Origin: an uncultured Neomegalonema sp.
GTDB taxonomy: Bacteria > Pseudomonadota > Alphaproteobacteria > Rhodobacterales > Rhodobacteraceae
NCBI GenBank assembly: GCA_937957975.1
Contig: CALFFK010000056.1
Span: 1-58,553, forward strand
Length of the DNA: 58,553 nt
Reading direction: 5' to 3'
Part shown: one piece after another, positions 1 to 7,533 of the stretch
Numbering within the stretch: the stretch's first letter is position 1
Layout of the letters: each line of letters starts with the position of its first letter
The notes under the pieces: generated by a model
Seen by the model: only the letters and a program-made list of their open reading frames with translations
Database searches by the model: none
Told to the model about the DNA's origin: nothing
Translations under genes and position numbers: made by a program

Positions 1-927
1 CTCCAGCGTATCATAGGTGATCGTTCCGGGAAGTGGGCTTGCAACCGGCGTGGCGATCAAGGGGTCCAGTAATGTTGTATCCGGGAAGATCGTGGCGTCA
101 GATAAAACCGGATTTGACGGGAATAATTCTTCACTTGTGGTACCGATCAGGGAATCGGAAACCAGTGGATTTGAAGTGAATGCCTCGCCATCGCTGATGA
201 TTGTCTCTGTGCGACGATTCTGCGCCCATGCATCTTCGTTAGAGCCAAGGGCGACCGGGCGTTCCTTGCCAAAAGAAGTTTTGTCGAGACGGCTTTCGTC
301 AACACCAACGGCGATCAGATAACCGCGCGTGGCACTTGCACGACGGTCGCCAAGGGCAAGGTTGTATTCGCGGGTGCCACGTTCATCTGCGTGGCCCTCG
401 ATAGTCACACGAGCATTGGAATTGACGTTCAGCCAGGCCGCCTGTCTACGCAGGGTTTCACGCGCGCGGTCGTTCAACTCGGAGCTATTGGTTGCGAAAT
501 AGACGGATTGGCCGATGTCGGAGAGGAAGTAAGAGGTGGAGTTTTCGTCTGCCGCTGCTCCACCTATCGCTGGAATGACACCGGAAGAGACAATATCCGA
601 GACAAAACCTTGCTCCGCACCAAAATCGATGCCCTGTAATTCCGGTAATGCCGCATCGTTGCTCGAAAGCCCGGCGAGCTCATTGACGTCGAAAGGCTCG
701 CCCACAGCAGGCTCAAAATTATTACCCGTAGGGGCGGCAGTGGAAGCGAAACCGGAATCAAGTATGCCGCGATTGCCACGAGACGGGCCGCGCGTTACCT
801 GCGTACCGTTTACGATGGATTCAGTTTTATTAAGCGGGTCAGGGTTAAGCAGCCGCGTGCATCCCGGCGTTGCAAGAGCAACGAGCAGTGTGGCTATGGC
901 AAGCCTGGTAAGGGAAATCGGGGTCAT
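1..927 (-). CDS. pal: Pal-like OmpA-family lipoprotein with C-terminal extension (3' end outside window)
   Basis: Outer-membrane lipoprotein expected to bind peptidoglycan non-covalently, as Pal does in the Tol-Pal system. The 309 visible residues start with a hydrophobic leader ending in a lipobox-like ATPGC (Cys23). A low-complexity linker follows, then an OmpA-like domain at about residues 130-245. The peptidoglycan-binding core GHADERGTREYNLALGDRRA lies near residues 178-197 and NRRTE near 237. Start ATG at 927 is preceded by GAGGA at good spacing; an in-frame ATG at 948 lacks this. Ordinary Pal ends soon after NRRTE, but here the frame continues at least 65 residues through a Thr/Asp/Pro-rich tail and leaves the window. 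Pal is the best fit; another OmpA-family lipoprotein remains possible because tolB is not visible. Confidence 0.82.
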   Translation of the reverse strand, partial: MTPISLTRLAIATLLVALATPGCTRLLNPDPLNKTESIVNGTQVTRGPSRGNRGILDSGFASTAAPTGNNFEPAVGEPFDVNELAGLSSNDAALPELQGIDFGAEQGFVSDIVSSGVIPAIGGAAADENSTSYFLSDIGQSVYFATNSSELNDRARETLRRQAAWLNVNSNARVTIEGHADERGTREYNLALGDRRASATRGYLIAVGVDESRLDKTSFGKERPVALGSNEDAWAQNRRTETIISDGEAFTSNPLVSDSLIGTTSEELFPSNPVLSDATIFPDTTLLDPLIATPVASPLPGTITYDTLE

Positions 928-1107
928 CGCGGTCCTCGTGTCACGCATACTCAGCGATACTATTGTCGTGTATGTAATGCAGTATGGTTAACGGAAAAGG
1001 TGCGTTGCCATATTCGTGCTTGCTATACACTGCATACCGAACCGTAACAAGTTGCTGTGATAGGGCCGTGAGGGGGGACACGCGATTCCGTGGCGTGGTG
1101 TCATCCC

Positions 1108-1761
1108 CTATTGACGCAGACCATAATTCGCAAAGCCGGCGGTTGCCTCTGCGATTTCATCTTCTGACAGCAGGACTGGCCCACCTATGGCAAGGGAATG
1201 GTGATATTGACGCGCTATCGTCTCCAGCTCGACCGCACGCCAGAGCGCCTTTTCAAGGGTTTCTCCCAGTGCGATCATGCCGTGGTTGGCGAGTAAACAG
1301 GCTGTTCGTCCCGTCAGGGCATCAAGCGCGGTGTGCGACAATGCCGCTGTGCCGAAAGTTGCGTAATCTGAACAACGTACATCCATGCCCCCGAACGCCG
1401 CGATCATGTAATGCGCCGCTGGTATCCCCTGTCGCGCCATTGCGAAGGCTGTGCAATAGGGCGGATGGGCATGGACGATTGCCCCGATCTCTGGTCGTTT
1501 ACGCAGAATGTCGCGATGGAAGCGCCATTCGGTCGAGGGCGGGAGAGGCCCACGCCAATCGGGTTCGTTATCGTTCAAATCGCAATCTGCCAGCAGTGCA
1601 GGGGTCATCCTCGCATAAGGCGTGGCGGATGGTGTTATGATCATCCGATCATTGAACCGTGCGGAGATATTCCCCGATGTCCCCTGATTGATTCCGGCGG
1701 AATTCATCGACAGACACCCGTTGATGATTGCGCGGCGCAGGACTTCCTCGTCGGGGGTCAC
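1108..1761 (-). CDS. class II aldolase/adducin family protein (fuculose-phosphate aldolase-like)
   Basis: Predicted cytoplasmic zinc-dependent aldolase or decarboxylase of the FucA/AraD fold, 217 residues, close to the family length. Seen: GTSGNIS substrate-phosphate loop near the N-terminus, the metal-binding HAHPPY motif in the middle, and a later histidine in LLANHGM. The start is GTG at 1761 and overlaps the stop of the upstream quinone oxidoreductase gene by 4 bases (GTGA), so translation is probably coupled and the two proteins likely act in one pathway. The substrate cannot be read from sequence; sugar phosphates or related hydroxy acids are typical. A second, sequence-distinct class II aldolase lies at 13758-14534. 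Confidence 0.88.
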   Translation of the reverse strand: MTPDEEVLRRAIINGCLSMNSAGINQGTSGNISARFNDRMIITPSATPYARMTPALLADCDLNDNEPDWRGPLPPSTEWRFHRDILRKRPEIGAIVHAHPPYCTAFAMARQGIPAAHYMIAAFGGMDVRCSDYATFGTAALSHTALDALTGRTACLLANHGMIALGETLEKALWRAVELETIARQYHHSLAIGGPVLLSEDEIAEATAGFANYGLRQ

Positions 1762-2741
1762 ACTGTCAGCACTGTTGCGCCAGTCGTCTTGCGCGCTTCC
1801 AGCGCCTGGTGTGCCTCGGCCACATCATCGAGGGCGAATTGCTGGTCGATGCGGATCGACACATCACCGCTCGTGACCTTGGCGAAAAGGTTATCGGCCA
1901 TTTCCTGCGTTTTTTCGCGGCTGGTGATATGGCCAAAGAGAGTAGGGCGCGTGACATAGAGGCATCCCTTGGGGCCAAGAATACCGGGGTCGAAAGGCGG
2001 AACCTTGCCCGACGCATTCCCGAATGTGACCATAAGACCAAAGGGTTCAAGGCAATCGAGCGAACCTTCCCAGGTGTCTTTGCCAACCGAATCGAGTACC
2101 GCCCGAACACCACTGCCCCCGGTCATTTCCTTTACGCGGGCTGCGAAATCTTCGGTTCGGTAGTTGATGGTAAAGGCTGCGCCATGTTCCTTGGCCAGCG
2201 CGCATTTCTCGTCTGTACCTGCTGTTCCGATCAGCGTGATTCCCTGCGAGCGGGCCCATTGACAGGCGATAAGACCCACGCCCCCCGCTGCCGCATGGAA
2301 CAGGATCGTATCCCCGGCTTTCAACTGCGCTGTGCGGTTGAAAAGATATTCGACTGTAAGCCCCTTGAGCATCATTGCAGCGCCGGTTTGAAAATCAATT
2401 TCGTTAGGCAACTTGCATACATGCATCGCGTTCATCACACGCGCTTCGGAATATGATCCGGGAGGGGCGGAAGCATAAGCGACCCTGTCCCCTTCCTTCA
2501 GGTGCGAAACGCCCGCCCCGACCGCTTCGACCACGCCTGACGCTTCCATACCCAGAATCGCGGGCAAAGGCAGGGGATAGAGGCCTTCGCGCTGGTATAC
2601 ATCAATGAAATTGAGGCCGCAGGCATGATGCCGAACGCGGATTTCTCCATCGCCCGGTTCGCCAATATCGACATGGACGATCTTCATCGCTTCCGGCCCG
2701 CCTGGCGCTTCGATTTGTACGCATTTCACGTTGGCCATCAT
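1758..2741 (-). CDS. NADPH:quinone oxidoreductase, zinc-independent MDR family
   Basis: Medium-chain dehydrogenase/reductase of the QorA type, 327 residues, reducing quinones or other enones with NADPH. Evidence: GroES-like N-terminal half with GLNFIDVYQREGLYP and GMEASGVVEAVG, then a Rossmann domain with HAAAGGVGLIACQWA, which is the classic AxxGGVG nucleotide-binding loop of zeta-crystallin-like enzymes. No structural zinc cysteines are present, which fits the zinc-independent group. Tandem ATG codons at 2741 and 2738 follow GGGGA at suitable distance. The stop overlaps the downstream class II aldolase start, making a two-gene operon divergent from the phosphoesterase gene at 2828. The physiological substrate is unknown. 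Confidence 0.9.
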   Translation of the reverse strand: MMANVKCVQIEAPGGPEAMKIVHVDIGEPGDGEIRVRHHACGLNFIDVYQREGLYPLPLPAILGMEASGVVEAVGAGVSHLKEGDRVAYASAPPGSYSEARVMNAMHVCKLPNEIDFQTGAAMMLKGLTVEYLFNRTAQLKAGDTILFHAAAGGVGLIACQWARSQGITLIGTAGTDEKCALAKEHGAAFTINYRTEDFAARVKEMTGGSGVRAVLDSVGKDTWEGSLDCLEPFGLMVTFGNASGKVPPFDPGILGPKGCLYVTRPTLFGHITSREKTQEMADNLFAKVTSGDVSIRIDQQFALDDVAEAHQALEARKTTGATVLTV

Positions 2742-2827
2742 TCGTCCCCATTGATGAAAATCTGTTCCGCAAAGCGTTAGGCATCGCTACGCTGCATGTC
2801 AAAATGTAAACCGGACAGGTGACGGCC

Positions 2828-3619
2828 ATGACGCAGGCCCACAAGATTCTCGTTTTCACTGATCTTCATATGACCGTCACCCCGCGCGAGGGATGCCCGG
2901 AACCGGCATCGCGTTTGCGAGCGGGCCTTGATCATGCCCTCGCGACCAATGCCGATGCTGATATGATCCTGTTCTGCGGTGATCTGACTCATTGGGGCGA
3001 TGAGGCATCGTATCGACGATTAAAACCGTTTCTCGACGACCTGCCGATTCCGATCATCCCCATGCTTGGAAATCACGATGATCGCGCAGCATTCCGCTCG
3101 ATATTCCATGATGCACCCGCAGACCCGGATGGTTTTGTTCAGCAGGTCACAGACCTTGGTGAGTATCGACTTATCACCCTGGATACGTTGCTGCTGCGCG
3201 GTGAAGGAGAACCAATCATTCATGCGGGCGAATTGTGCGCGAAGCGGATGGCATGGCTCAATGCCGCGCTTGCGGGGGCTGGTGAAGCCCCTTGCATCAT
3301 CGCCATGCACCACCCGCCCCACGTGACAGGGTTTGAGGCGATGGATGGTATCATGCTGCGAGAGGGTGAAGCGTTCCATGACCTTATCCAGCGCCACGGT
3401 AATGTCCGCTACCTTCTCTGTGGCCATGTCCATCGCATGATCTCCGGTGTGCATCGTGGCACGCCCTGGGCCGTCTTCAAAAGCACAGTCGGCCAAATGC
3501 CTCTGGTGTTCCGGGGAACTGACAGTTCCGTTGAAAACCATGATCCCCCTGCCTTTGGCATTGTTTTGCTGAACGATGATGGCGTCATTGTGCATACGGA
3601 AGACTTTCCGGTGGCGTGA
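2828..3619 (+). CDS. calcineurin-like metallophosphoesterase (CpdA/Icc type)
   Basis: Binuclear-metal phosphodiesterase of 263 residues, probably cytoplasmic and resembling cyclic-nucleotide phosphodiesterase CpdA/Icc. All core motifs are visible in order: TDLH (residues 11-14), CGDLTH (50-55), GNHDD (81-85), MHHPPH (160-165) and GHVH (199-202). These supply the metal ligands of the family. The preferred start is ATG 2828, preceded by AGGTG at normal spacing; a GTG nine bases upstream would also be in frame. It is divergent from the quinone oxidoreductase operon and followed by moaC after 58 bases. The substrate is not determined by the motifs: cAMP, other phosphodiesters or nucleotides are possible. 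Confidence 0.88.
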   Translation: MTQAHKILVFTDLHMTVTPREGCPEPASRLRAGLDHALATNADADMILFCGDLTHWGDEASYRRLKPFLDDLPIPIIPMLGNHDDRAAFRSIFHDAPADPDGFVQQVTDLGEYRLITLDTLLLRGEGEPIIHAGELCAKRMAWLNAALAGAGEAPCIIAMHHPPHVTGFEAMDGIMLREGEAFHDLIQRHGNVRYLLCGHVHRMISGVHRGTPWAVFKSTVGQMPLVFRGTDSSVENHDPPAFGIVLLNDDGVIVHTEDFPVA

Positions 3620-3677
3620 CACGACTTGCCCTATGCGTTGGTTTCGCCTTATCTCGCCACCAAATTGTGGAGGGTAC

Positions 3678-4154
3678 ATGGCTGGGTTTACGCATTTCGA
3701 TGAGACGGGGGCGGCGGCGATGGTCGATGTCTCTACAAAGGACGTAACGGCTCGCAGTGCAACGGCGCGGGGGCGTATTGTTATGCAAGGCAAGACGCTC
3801 TCGATGATCCTTGATGGTGGACACAAAAAGGGCGATGTTCTTGGCGTTGCGAGGCTGGCAGGAATTATGGGGGCGAAGAAAACCAGCGATCTTATCCCGC
3901 TATGTCATCCGCTCGGCCTGTCGAAAGTCTCCGTCGATTTTCACCCCGATGAAGGGACAAACGCGATCAATATCGAGGCTACAGCAAAGGTAACGGGACA
4001 GACCGGGGTGGAGATGGAAGCTCTGACGGCGGTGAGTGTTGCTGCGCTGACGATCTACGATATGTGCAAGGCCGTGGATAAGGGAATGCAAATCGAAGCG
4101 GTGCGACTGACGCATAAGGATGGTGGCGCATCCGGGCCTTTCGAGGCCACATGA
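3678..4154 (+). CDS. moaC: cyclic pyranopterin monophosphate synthase MoaC
   Basis: MoaC converts the MoaA product 3',8-cyclo-GTP into cyclic pyranopterin monophosphate, the first isolable intermediate of molybdenum cofactor synthesis. The 158 residues match the family length. Hallmark stretches are MVDVS near the N-terminus, [19 protein letters not shown] and [10 protein letters not shown] in the middle, and [16 protein letters not shown] plus [11 protein letters not shown] near the C-terminus. The true start is ATG 3678, preceded by GGAGG; the frame is open further upstream but has no comparable ribosome binding site there. The stop overlaps the moeA start by 4 bases (ATGA), indicating translational coupling of two cofactor genes. 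moaA, moaB, moaD and moaE are not in the window. Confidence 0.97.
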   Translation: MAGFTHFDETGAAAMVDVSTKDVTARSATARGRIVMQGKTLSMILDGGHKKGDVLGVARLAGIMGAKKTSDLIPLCHPLGLSKVSVDFHPDEGTNAINIEATAKVTGQTGVEMEALTAVSVAALTIYDMCKAVDKGMQIEAVRLTHKDGGASGPFEAT

Positions 4155-5347
4155 TCTCTGTGGAAGAAGCGCGCGCGCGCATCCTCGCGCTTATGTCTCC
4201 GGTTGGGCGCGAGACAGTGGCGATTACCACTGCGGTGGGGCGTGTTCTGGCACGGACGATTGTTGCACGGCGCACGCAGCCACCTTTCGATGCCTCCGCC
4301 ATGGATGGTTACGCGGTGCGTGCTGATGAAGTGCACCCTGGTGCAGGCTTTTCTGTCGTTGGCGAGGCGGCGGCGGGACATCCGTTCTCCGGCCCGGTTG
4401 AACCCGGTGAGACGATCCGTATTTTTACGGGCGCGCCTGTCCCCTCCGGTCTCGACCGCATCGTTATTCAGGAGGATGCGACTCGCGAAGGAGACCGGAT
4501 AATCCTGCATGATGATCTCGATCCTGCGCCCTATCTACGGCGGGCTGGTCTCGACTTCTCTGAAGGTGATGTGTTGCTGGAGGCTGGAAAGCGGCTATCA
4601 CCTGAGAATATCGCGCTACTGGCGGCGGCAGGACATGCCTTCATCACAGTTCATCGCAAACCGCGTGTAACCTTGTTGGCCACGGGTGACGAACTTGCAC
4701 TTCCCGGTGATTCAATACGAGATGGAGGGATTGTTTCATCCAATAATTTCGGATTGGCGGCTCTGATTGAAACGCTGCACGGGGTTGCTGACATCCTGCC
4801 CATTGCACCCGATGAACCGGAGGAGTTGCGGCGGCTGGCGCTGGAGGGAGCCGAAGCGGATTTATTCGTCACGCTTGGGGGGGCATCGGTGGGCGATCAC
4901 GATCTGATCCGTCCGGCGCTGACCGGCCATGGCCTTGAACTCGATCTTTACAAAGTTGCAATGCGGCCGGGCAAACCGCTGATGGCGGGGCGGCTGAATG
5001 GAACTCCGATGCTTGGATTACCGGGTAATCCCGTATCGGCAATGGTATGCGGACGTATTTTTCTTGCGCCTGCTCTTGTGGTTTTGTCAGGGGGCAAGGC
5101 GCGTGTGCCAAATACACGCGAAGCCTTGCTTGAAATCGACATCCCCAGAAATGGCCCGCGCGAGCATTACATGCGCGCCCGGTGCGAAATGAAAGACGAT
5201 GTTCTTTCGGTAATGCCTTTCGACAGTCAGGACAGCTCTCGATTGGCGTTGTTGTCGCAAGCCAATGCCCTGATGGTGCGCCCGGTAGATGATCCTGCCA
5301 GGAAAGCAGGACAGCCGGTTACAATCATCACACTTGAAGCCGGTTAA
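4151..5347 (+). CDS. moeA: molybdopterin molybdenumtransferase MoeA
   Basis: MoeA inserts molybdate into adenylylated molybdopterin to make active molybdenum cofactor. The 398-residue length is normal. Seen: the N-terminal linker/beta domain with [11 protein letters not shown], the pattern [19 protein letters not shown], the MoCF-binding domain containing [11 protein letters not shown], the MRPGKPL and [10 protein letters not shown] motifs of domain III, and a C-terminal beta-barrel domain ending near 5347. The gene begins in the 4-base ATGA overlap with moaC, so both are probably on one transcript. Presence of moaC-moeA implies that the organism makes molybdoenzymes, none of which are encoded in this window. 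Confidence 0.97.
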   Translation: MISVEEARARILALMSPVGRETVAITTAVGRVLARTIVARRTQPPFDASAMDGYAVRADEVHPGAGFSVVGEAAAGHPFSGPVEPGETIRIFTGAPVPSGLDRIVIQEDATREGDRIILHDDLDPAPYLRRAGLDFSEGDVLLEAGKRLSPENIALLAAAGHAFITVHRKPRVTLLATGDELALPGDSIRDGGIVSSNNFGLAALIETLHGVADILPIAPDEPEELRRLALEGAEADLFVTLGGASVGDHDLIRPALTGHGLELDLYKVAMRPGKPLMAGRLNGTPMLGLPGNPVSAMVCGRIFLAPALVVLSGGKARVPNTREALLEIDIPRNGPREHYMRARCEMKDDVLSVMPFDSQDSSRLALLSQANALMVRPVDDPARKAGQPVTIITLEAG

Positions 5348-5538
5348 GCTGCAACCTGTTCTTTTAATTTTTTATATTCTACTGAATCTGGCGTAATGAA
5401 TGGCGTGACGTTGTGCTTACGGGTTCTATTGGCAGCTATATCAGCCAAGGCCTGCTCATACGTCCTGAGAGGGCGTAGAAGATAAGGACTAACGGATGGA
5501 GCAACCACCCGGTTCGCGTTTTGAATAGAATTACGCAT
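5344..5538 (-). CDS. small hypothetical protein
   Basis: Possible 64-residue basic protein, not recognised. It is rich in Arg, Asn and Val, with no signal peptide, membrane segment or cysteine. The chosen start is ATG 5538, preceded by GGAAAGGTG about 9 bases upstream; a TTG at 5562 would lengthen it by eight residues. Its stop codon overlaps the 3' end of moeA on the opposite strand by 4 bases, a compact convergent arrangement that modestly supports a real gene. It lies next to the structured, gene-poor stretch beginning at about 5640. It could be a chance open frame. Confidence 0.4.
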   Translation of the reverse strand: MRNSIQNANRVVAPSVSPYLLRPLRTYEQALADIAANRTRKHNVTPFITPDSVEYKKLKEQVAA

Positions 5539-5644
5539 GGATACCGTCACCTTTCCAGTCAATCTACAATGTACGATATGAGCTTAACTGCGATGAAGTA
5601 GGTATGGTTCCATCCATCAGAAATTTTAATTGAAAGTTTTAAAG

Positions 5645-5888
5645 TCCCCGATAGGGGATCGGTAAATCCCACGGCTTTAGCCGGCACGGGTCAAACCAAA
5701 GCGCATTTATGCGTCAAACTCAAAAGGCCATCTTGCGCTGGCGTTTGCCAGCAATGGTTCAGATTTGGACGTCATCGAGTCATTGGATGATGTCATTGCA
5801 ATCCGAAAGAACCAGTCCGCCGTATGGCGGACCGATCCGGCTTCCAGCCGTAACCTGAAGCCACCGGCTTTAGCCGGTGGTCGTTCAC
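5645..5888. mobile_element. IS200/IS605-like relic or MITE: consecutive hairpins with right-end-type palindrome
   Basis: About 240 bases hold at least eight small hairpins in a row, most with 3-4 base loops: TCCCC-GATA-GGGGA (5645-5658); CGGC-TTTA-GCCG (5672-5683); CGCA-TTTA-TGCG (5702-5713); GCTGGC-GTTT-GCCAGC (5737-5752); a long stem with outer GGTTC/GAACC (5756-5813) and inner 9-bp arms (5768-5794); GTCCGCC-GTAT-GGCGGAC (5815-5832); CGGCT-TCC-AGCCG (5838-5850); CCACCGGC-TTTA-GCCGGTGG (5861-5880). The last palindrome and following GTTCAC resemble the right end of IS200/IS605 family elements. No tnpA or tnpB reading frame is present. Calling it a non-autonomous remnant is inference; an independent structured RNA is the main alternative. 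Confidence 0.62.
5861..5880 (+). repeat. perfect 8-bp-stem palindrome, IS200/IS605 right-end type
   Basis: CCACCGGC, loop TTTA, GCCGGTGG: a perfect 8-bp stem followed by TCGTTCAC. Subterminal palindromes with GGCTTTAGCC cores are common at the right ends of IS200/IS605 elements, where they are bound by TnpA or form the 3' end of the TnpB guide RNA scaffold. The core CGGCTTTAGCCGG is repeated at 5672-5684. Confidence 0.7.
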
Positions 5889-5890
5889 AA

Positions 5891-6397
5891 TTATATTCTC
5901 ACCTCTGAACAAGTTGGTGTTTTTTGTGTGAGATGACGCGGAAGTTGTCAGTGACAATATCGCAGAAATCGTGCCAATTTCGTCTTTGGTTCAAAAATAT
6001 ACGTGGGTGTGTGTTGAGTGATCCATGTGGTTCTAGAAGTATTTGGTGGCAATAGCTATGTAGTGGAGATTTTTTATTGTGATGGAGTGTGGCGATCAAT
6101 GAACGTTTTGAGTGCCTGTTTCTTTTCTTCTATCGATACTTGATTATATATGAAGTAGTACGCTTCCCTAGTGGATTGTTTTTGACGAAGAGAACCCGCT
6201 GTATTTTGTTTTGTGGATCAACTTATCTCGAAATTTGAACAAGATAACCGAGAGGTCTGCGCAAAATTGTGGGGTTCAAATGTCTCGGTCGATCCACTAA
6301 CTGATCGCTTCAGTGAACGCTTTATCTGCATAAAGTGGAAATAATACTGCCCCAAATGTAAATGCAGCCAATTTTTGGGCCGTCGTCTACGAAGTGT
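5891..6397. other. AT-rich stretch with no convincing gene
   Basis: Roughly 500 bases between the hairpin island and the PilZ gene. Base composition is visibly AT-richer than the flanks, with many T-runs. Only short open frames without good ribosome binding sites or recognisable domains occur, the longest about 66 codons on the minus strand. It may be decayed mobile or accessory DNA; no RNA gene, terminator or clear promoter could be assigned. Confidence 0.5.
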
Positions 6398-6778
6398 CTA
6401 CATCTTGAGCCGTGCGCGCAATGCGTTGCCTTGAACCGCGCCTGTGTTATTTGTTATTTCTTCCTTGGGAATCGGTTGGCGATAATATTGCTCCGCGCCT
6501 TCGATTTCACAGATTTTCAGATTACTGCGGAAAGCATAGCCCGCCTGGCTTTCGCGCCGCCATGCGACGATGGCCGGACATTTGCGAACGCACTTGCCGT
6601 GTTTGTAAATTTCAATCAGGGCGACGCGACGCGTCTGTCCACGCGCAGAGATTCGTACGCCACCGTCGGAATAATCGTGCAGGACGCACTCCACACCGTC
6701 GATGAGGACGCTCATGTTATCGGTACGGTAACGTTGGTGGATACGATGATCCTTAGGGTTGACCTTCTTGCCGAACAT
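6398..6778 (-). CDS. PilZ domain protein, probable c-di-GMP receptor
   Basis: Single-domain PilZ protein of 126 residues, predicted cytoplasmic. Both parts of the c-di-GMP binding signature are present: RIHQR (RxxxR, residues 12-16) and DYSDGG (DxSxxG, residues 35-40), separated by a strand-rich linker as in the family. The C-terminal part contains GYAF and ends in a basic tail. The start ATG 6778 is preceded by GGAG about 9 bases upstream. PilZ proteins tune motility, adhesion, polysaccharide or pilus functions in response to c-di-GMP. The nearby TadG-like gene could hint at a surface link, but the two are not in one operon, so the output is unknown. Confidence 0.87.
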   Translation of the reverse strand: MFGKKVNPKDHRIHQRYRTDNMSVLIDGVECVLHDYSDGGVRISARGQTRRVALIEIYKHGKCVRKCPAIVAWRRESQAGYAFRSNLKICEIEGAEQYYRQPIPKEEITNNTGAVQGNALRARLKM

Positions 6779-6998
6779 CTTTTATTTCTCCAGACTCGGA
6801 GGGAGGGTACGAGACATGACGCAACCTATCCCCAATGCCATCTTGTCACTCATTGTATGAATTCTGGATTGATCAACTCCTAATTTATCGATGGCGTTTC
6901 TGAACTGCAGTGCTTTTTTCGTGAATATCTGATCCAAGATTCGTGTCATACGGGAGTTGCGATCGCCGCGTTGCGGGTTGTTTTTTATGGGAGATACC

Positions 6999-7388
6999 AT
7001 GCTTGCCTTTCACAAAGGTCTGGTTGCACTTGTCTCGATACTCTTCATTGGATTGGGCATATGGCTCATGCTCGACCCATTGGCGGTGGAAAGCCTTTAT
7101 CCAATGCAACTGGAACAACCGATGGCTGTATCCGAAGTGCGCGCGGTCTTTGGTGGATTGATGGGGGGCATTGGCGTGGGGGTTCTGTGGCTCATTTGGG
7201 GCAAGGGTCGCGCTATGGATGGCGGCGCAGTGATGCTGTTTGTCTTTGGCGGGTTACTGGTAGCCCGAATCGCAGGTCTTGTGGGGGAGGGGATGCCACA
7301 TGGGCCTGTGCTGAACGAGACGATCTTTGAAACGGTCGTCTTTTTCCTAATCCTTGCAACAACATTCGCAATACGGAACCGCGAATAA
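6999..7388 (+). CDS. DUF4345-type small membrane protein
   Basis: A 129-residue integral membrane protein with four likely transmembrane helices, approximately residues 7-25, 45-65, 75-92 and 105-123. The pattern of an N-terminal helix, then EVRAVFGGLMGGIG and a C-terminal helix, fits the DUF4345 family, whose function is unknown. The start ATG 6999 follows GGGAGA; in-frame ATG 6987 and TTG 6957 lie upstream but have weaker sites. The gene stands alone between the PilZ gene (divergent) and the TadG-like gene (convergent). No catalytic residues can be proposed. Confidence 0.78.
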   Translation: MLAFHKGLVALVSILFIGLGIWLMLDPLAVESLYPMQLEQPMAVSEVRAVFGGLMGGIGVGVLWLIWGKGRAMDGGAVMLFVFGGLLVARIAGLVGEGMPHGPVLNETIFETVVFFLILATTFAIRNRE

Positions 7389-7482
7389 GTACCAACAGGA
7401 TACGTTGCGCTGAATTCTGTCATTGCTCCCGTTATGTGTTTGGCAATGACCTTCGGTGGGTGCTGTGGGTGCCTGAAAAGAA

Positions 7483-7506
7483 AAAGAGCCACTTTCGTGG
7501 CCCTTT
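7483..7506 (-). terminator. rho-independent terminator of the TadG-like gene
   Basis: Stem AAAGAGCCAC / GTGGCCCTTT with a TTTC loop (one mismatch). Read on the minus strand it ends in CTCTTTTTCTTTTC, about 28 bases after the TadG-like stop codon. It may also stop transcripts arriving from the DUF4345 gene on the other strand. Confidence 0.78.
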
Positions 7507-7533
7507 GTATTGTTCTGGTTTTGACGGAAATAT

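Noticed and set aside
5899..6099. 66-codon minus-strand frame in the AT-rich stretch
   Set aside because: No ribosome binding site, no domain and His/Asn-rich composition of random AT-rich DNA.
6782..7000. 72-codon minus-strand frame just upstream of the PilZ gene
   Set aside because: Its start codon would overlap the start of the divergent DUF4345 gene, it has no recognised domain, and its 3' end covers the PilZ ribosome binding site. It cannot be excluded fully but support is poor.
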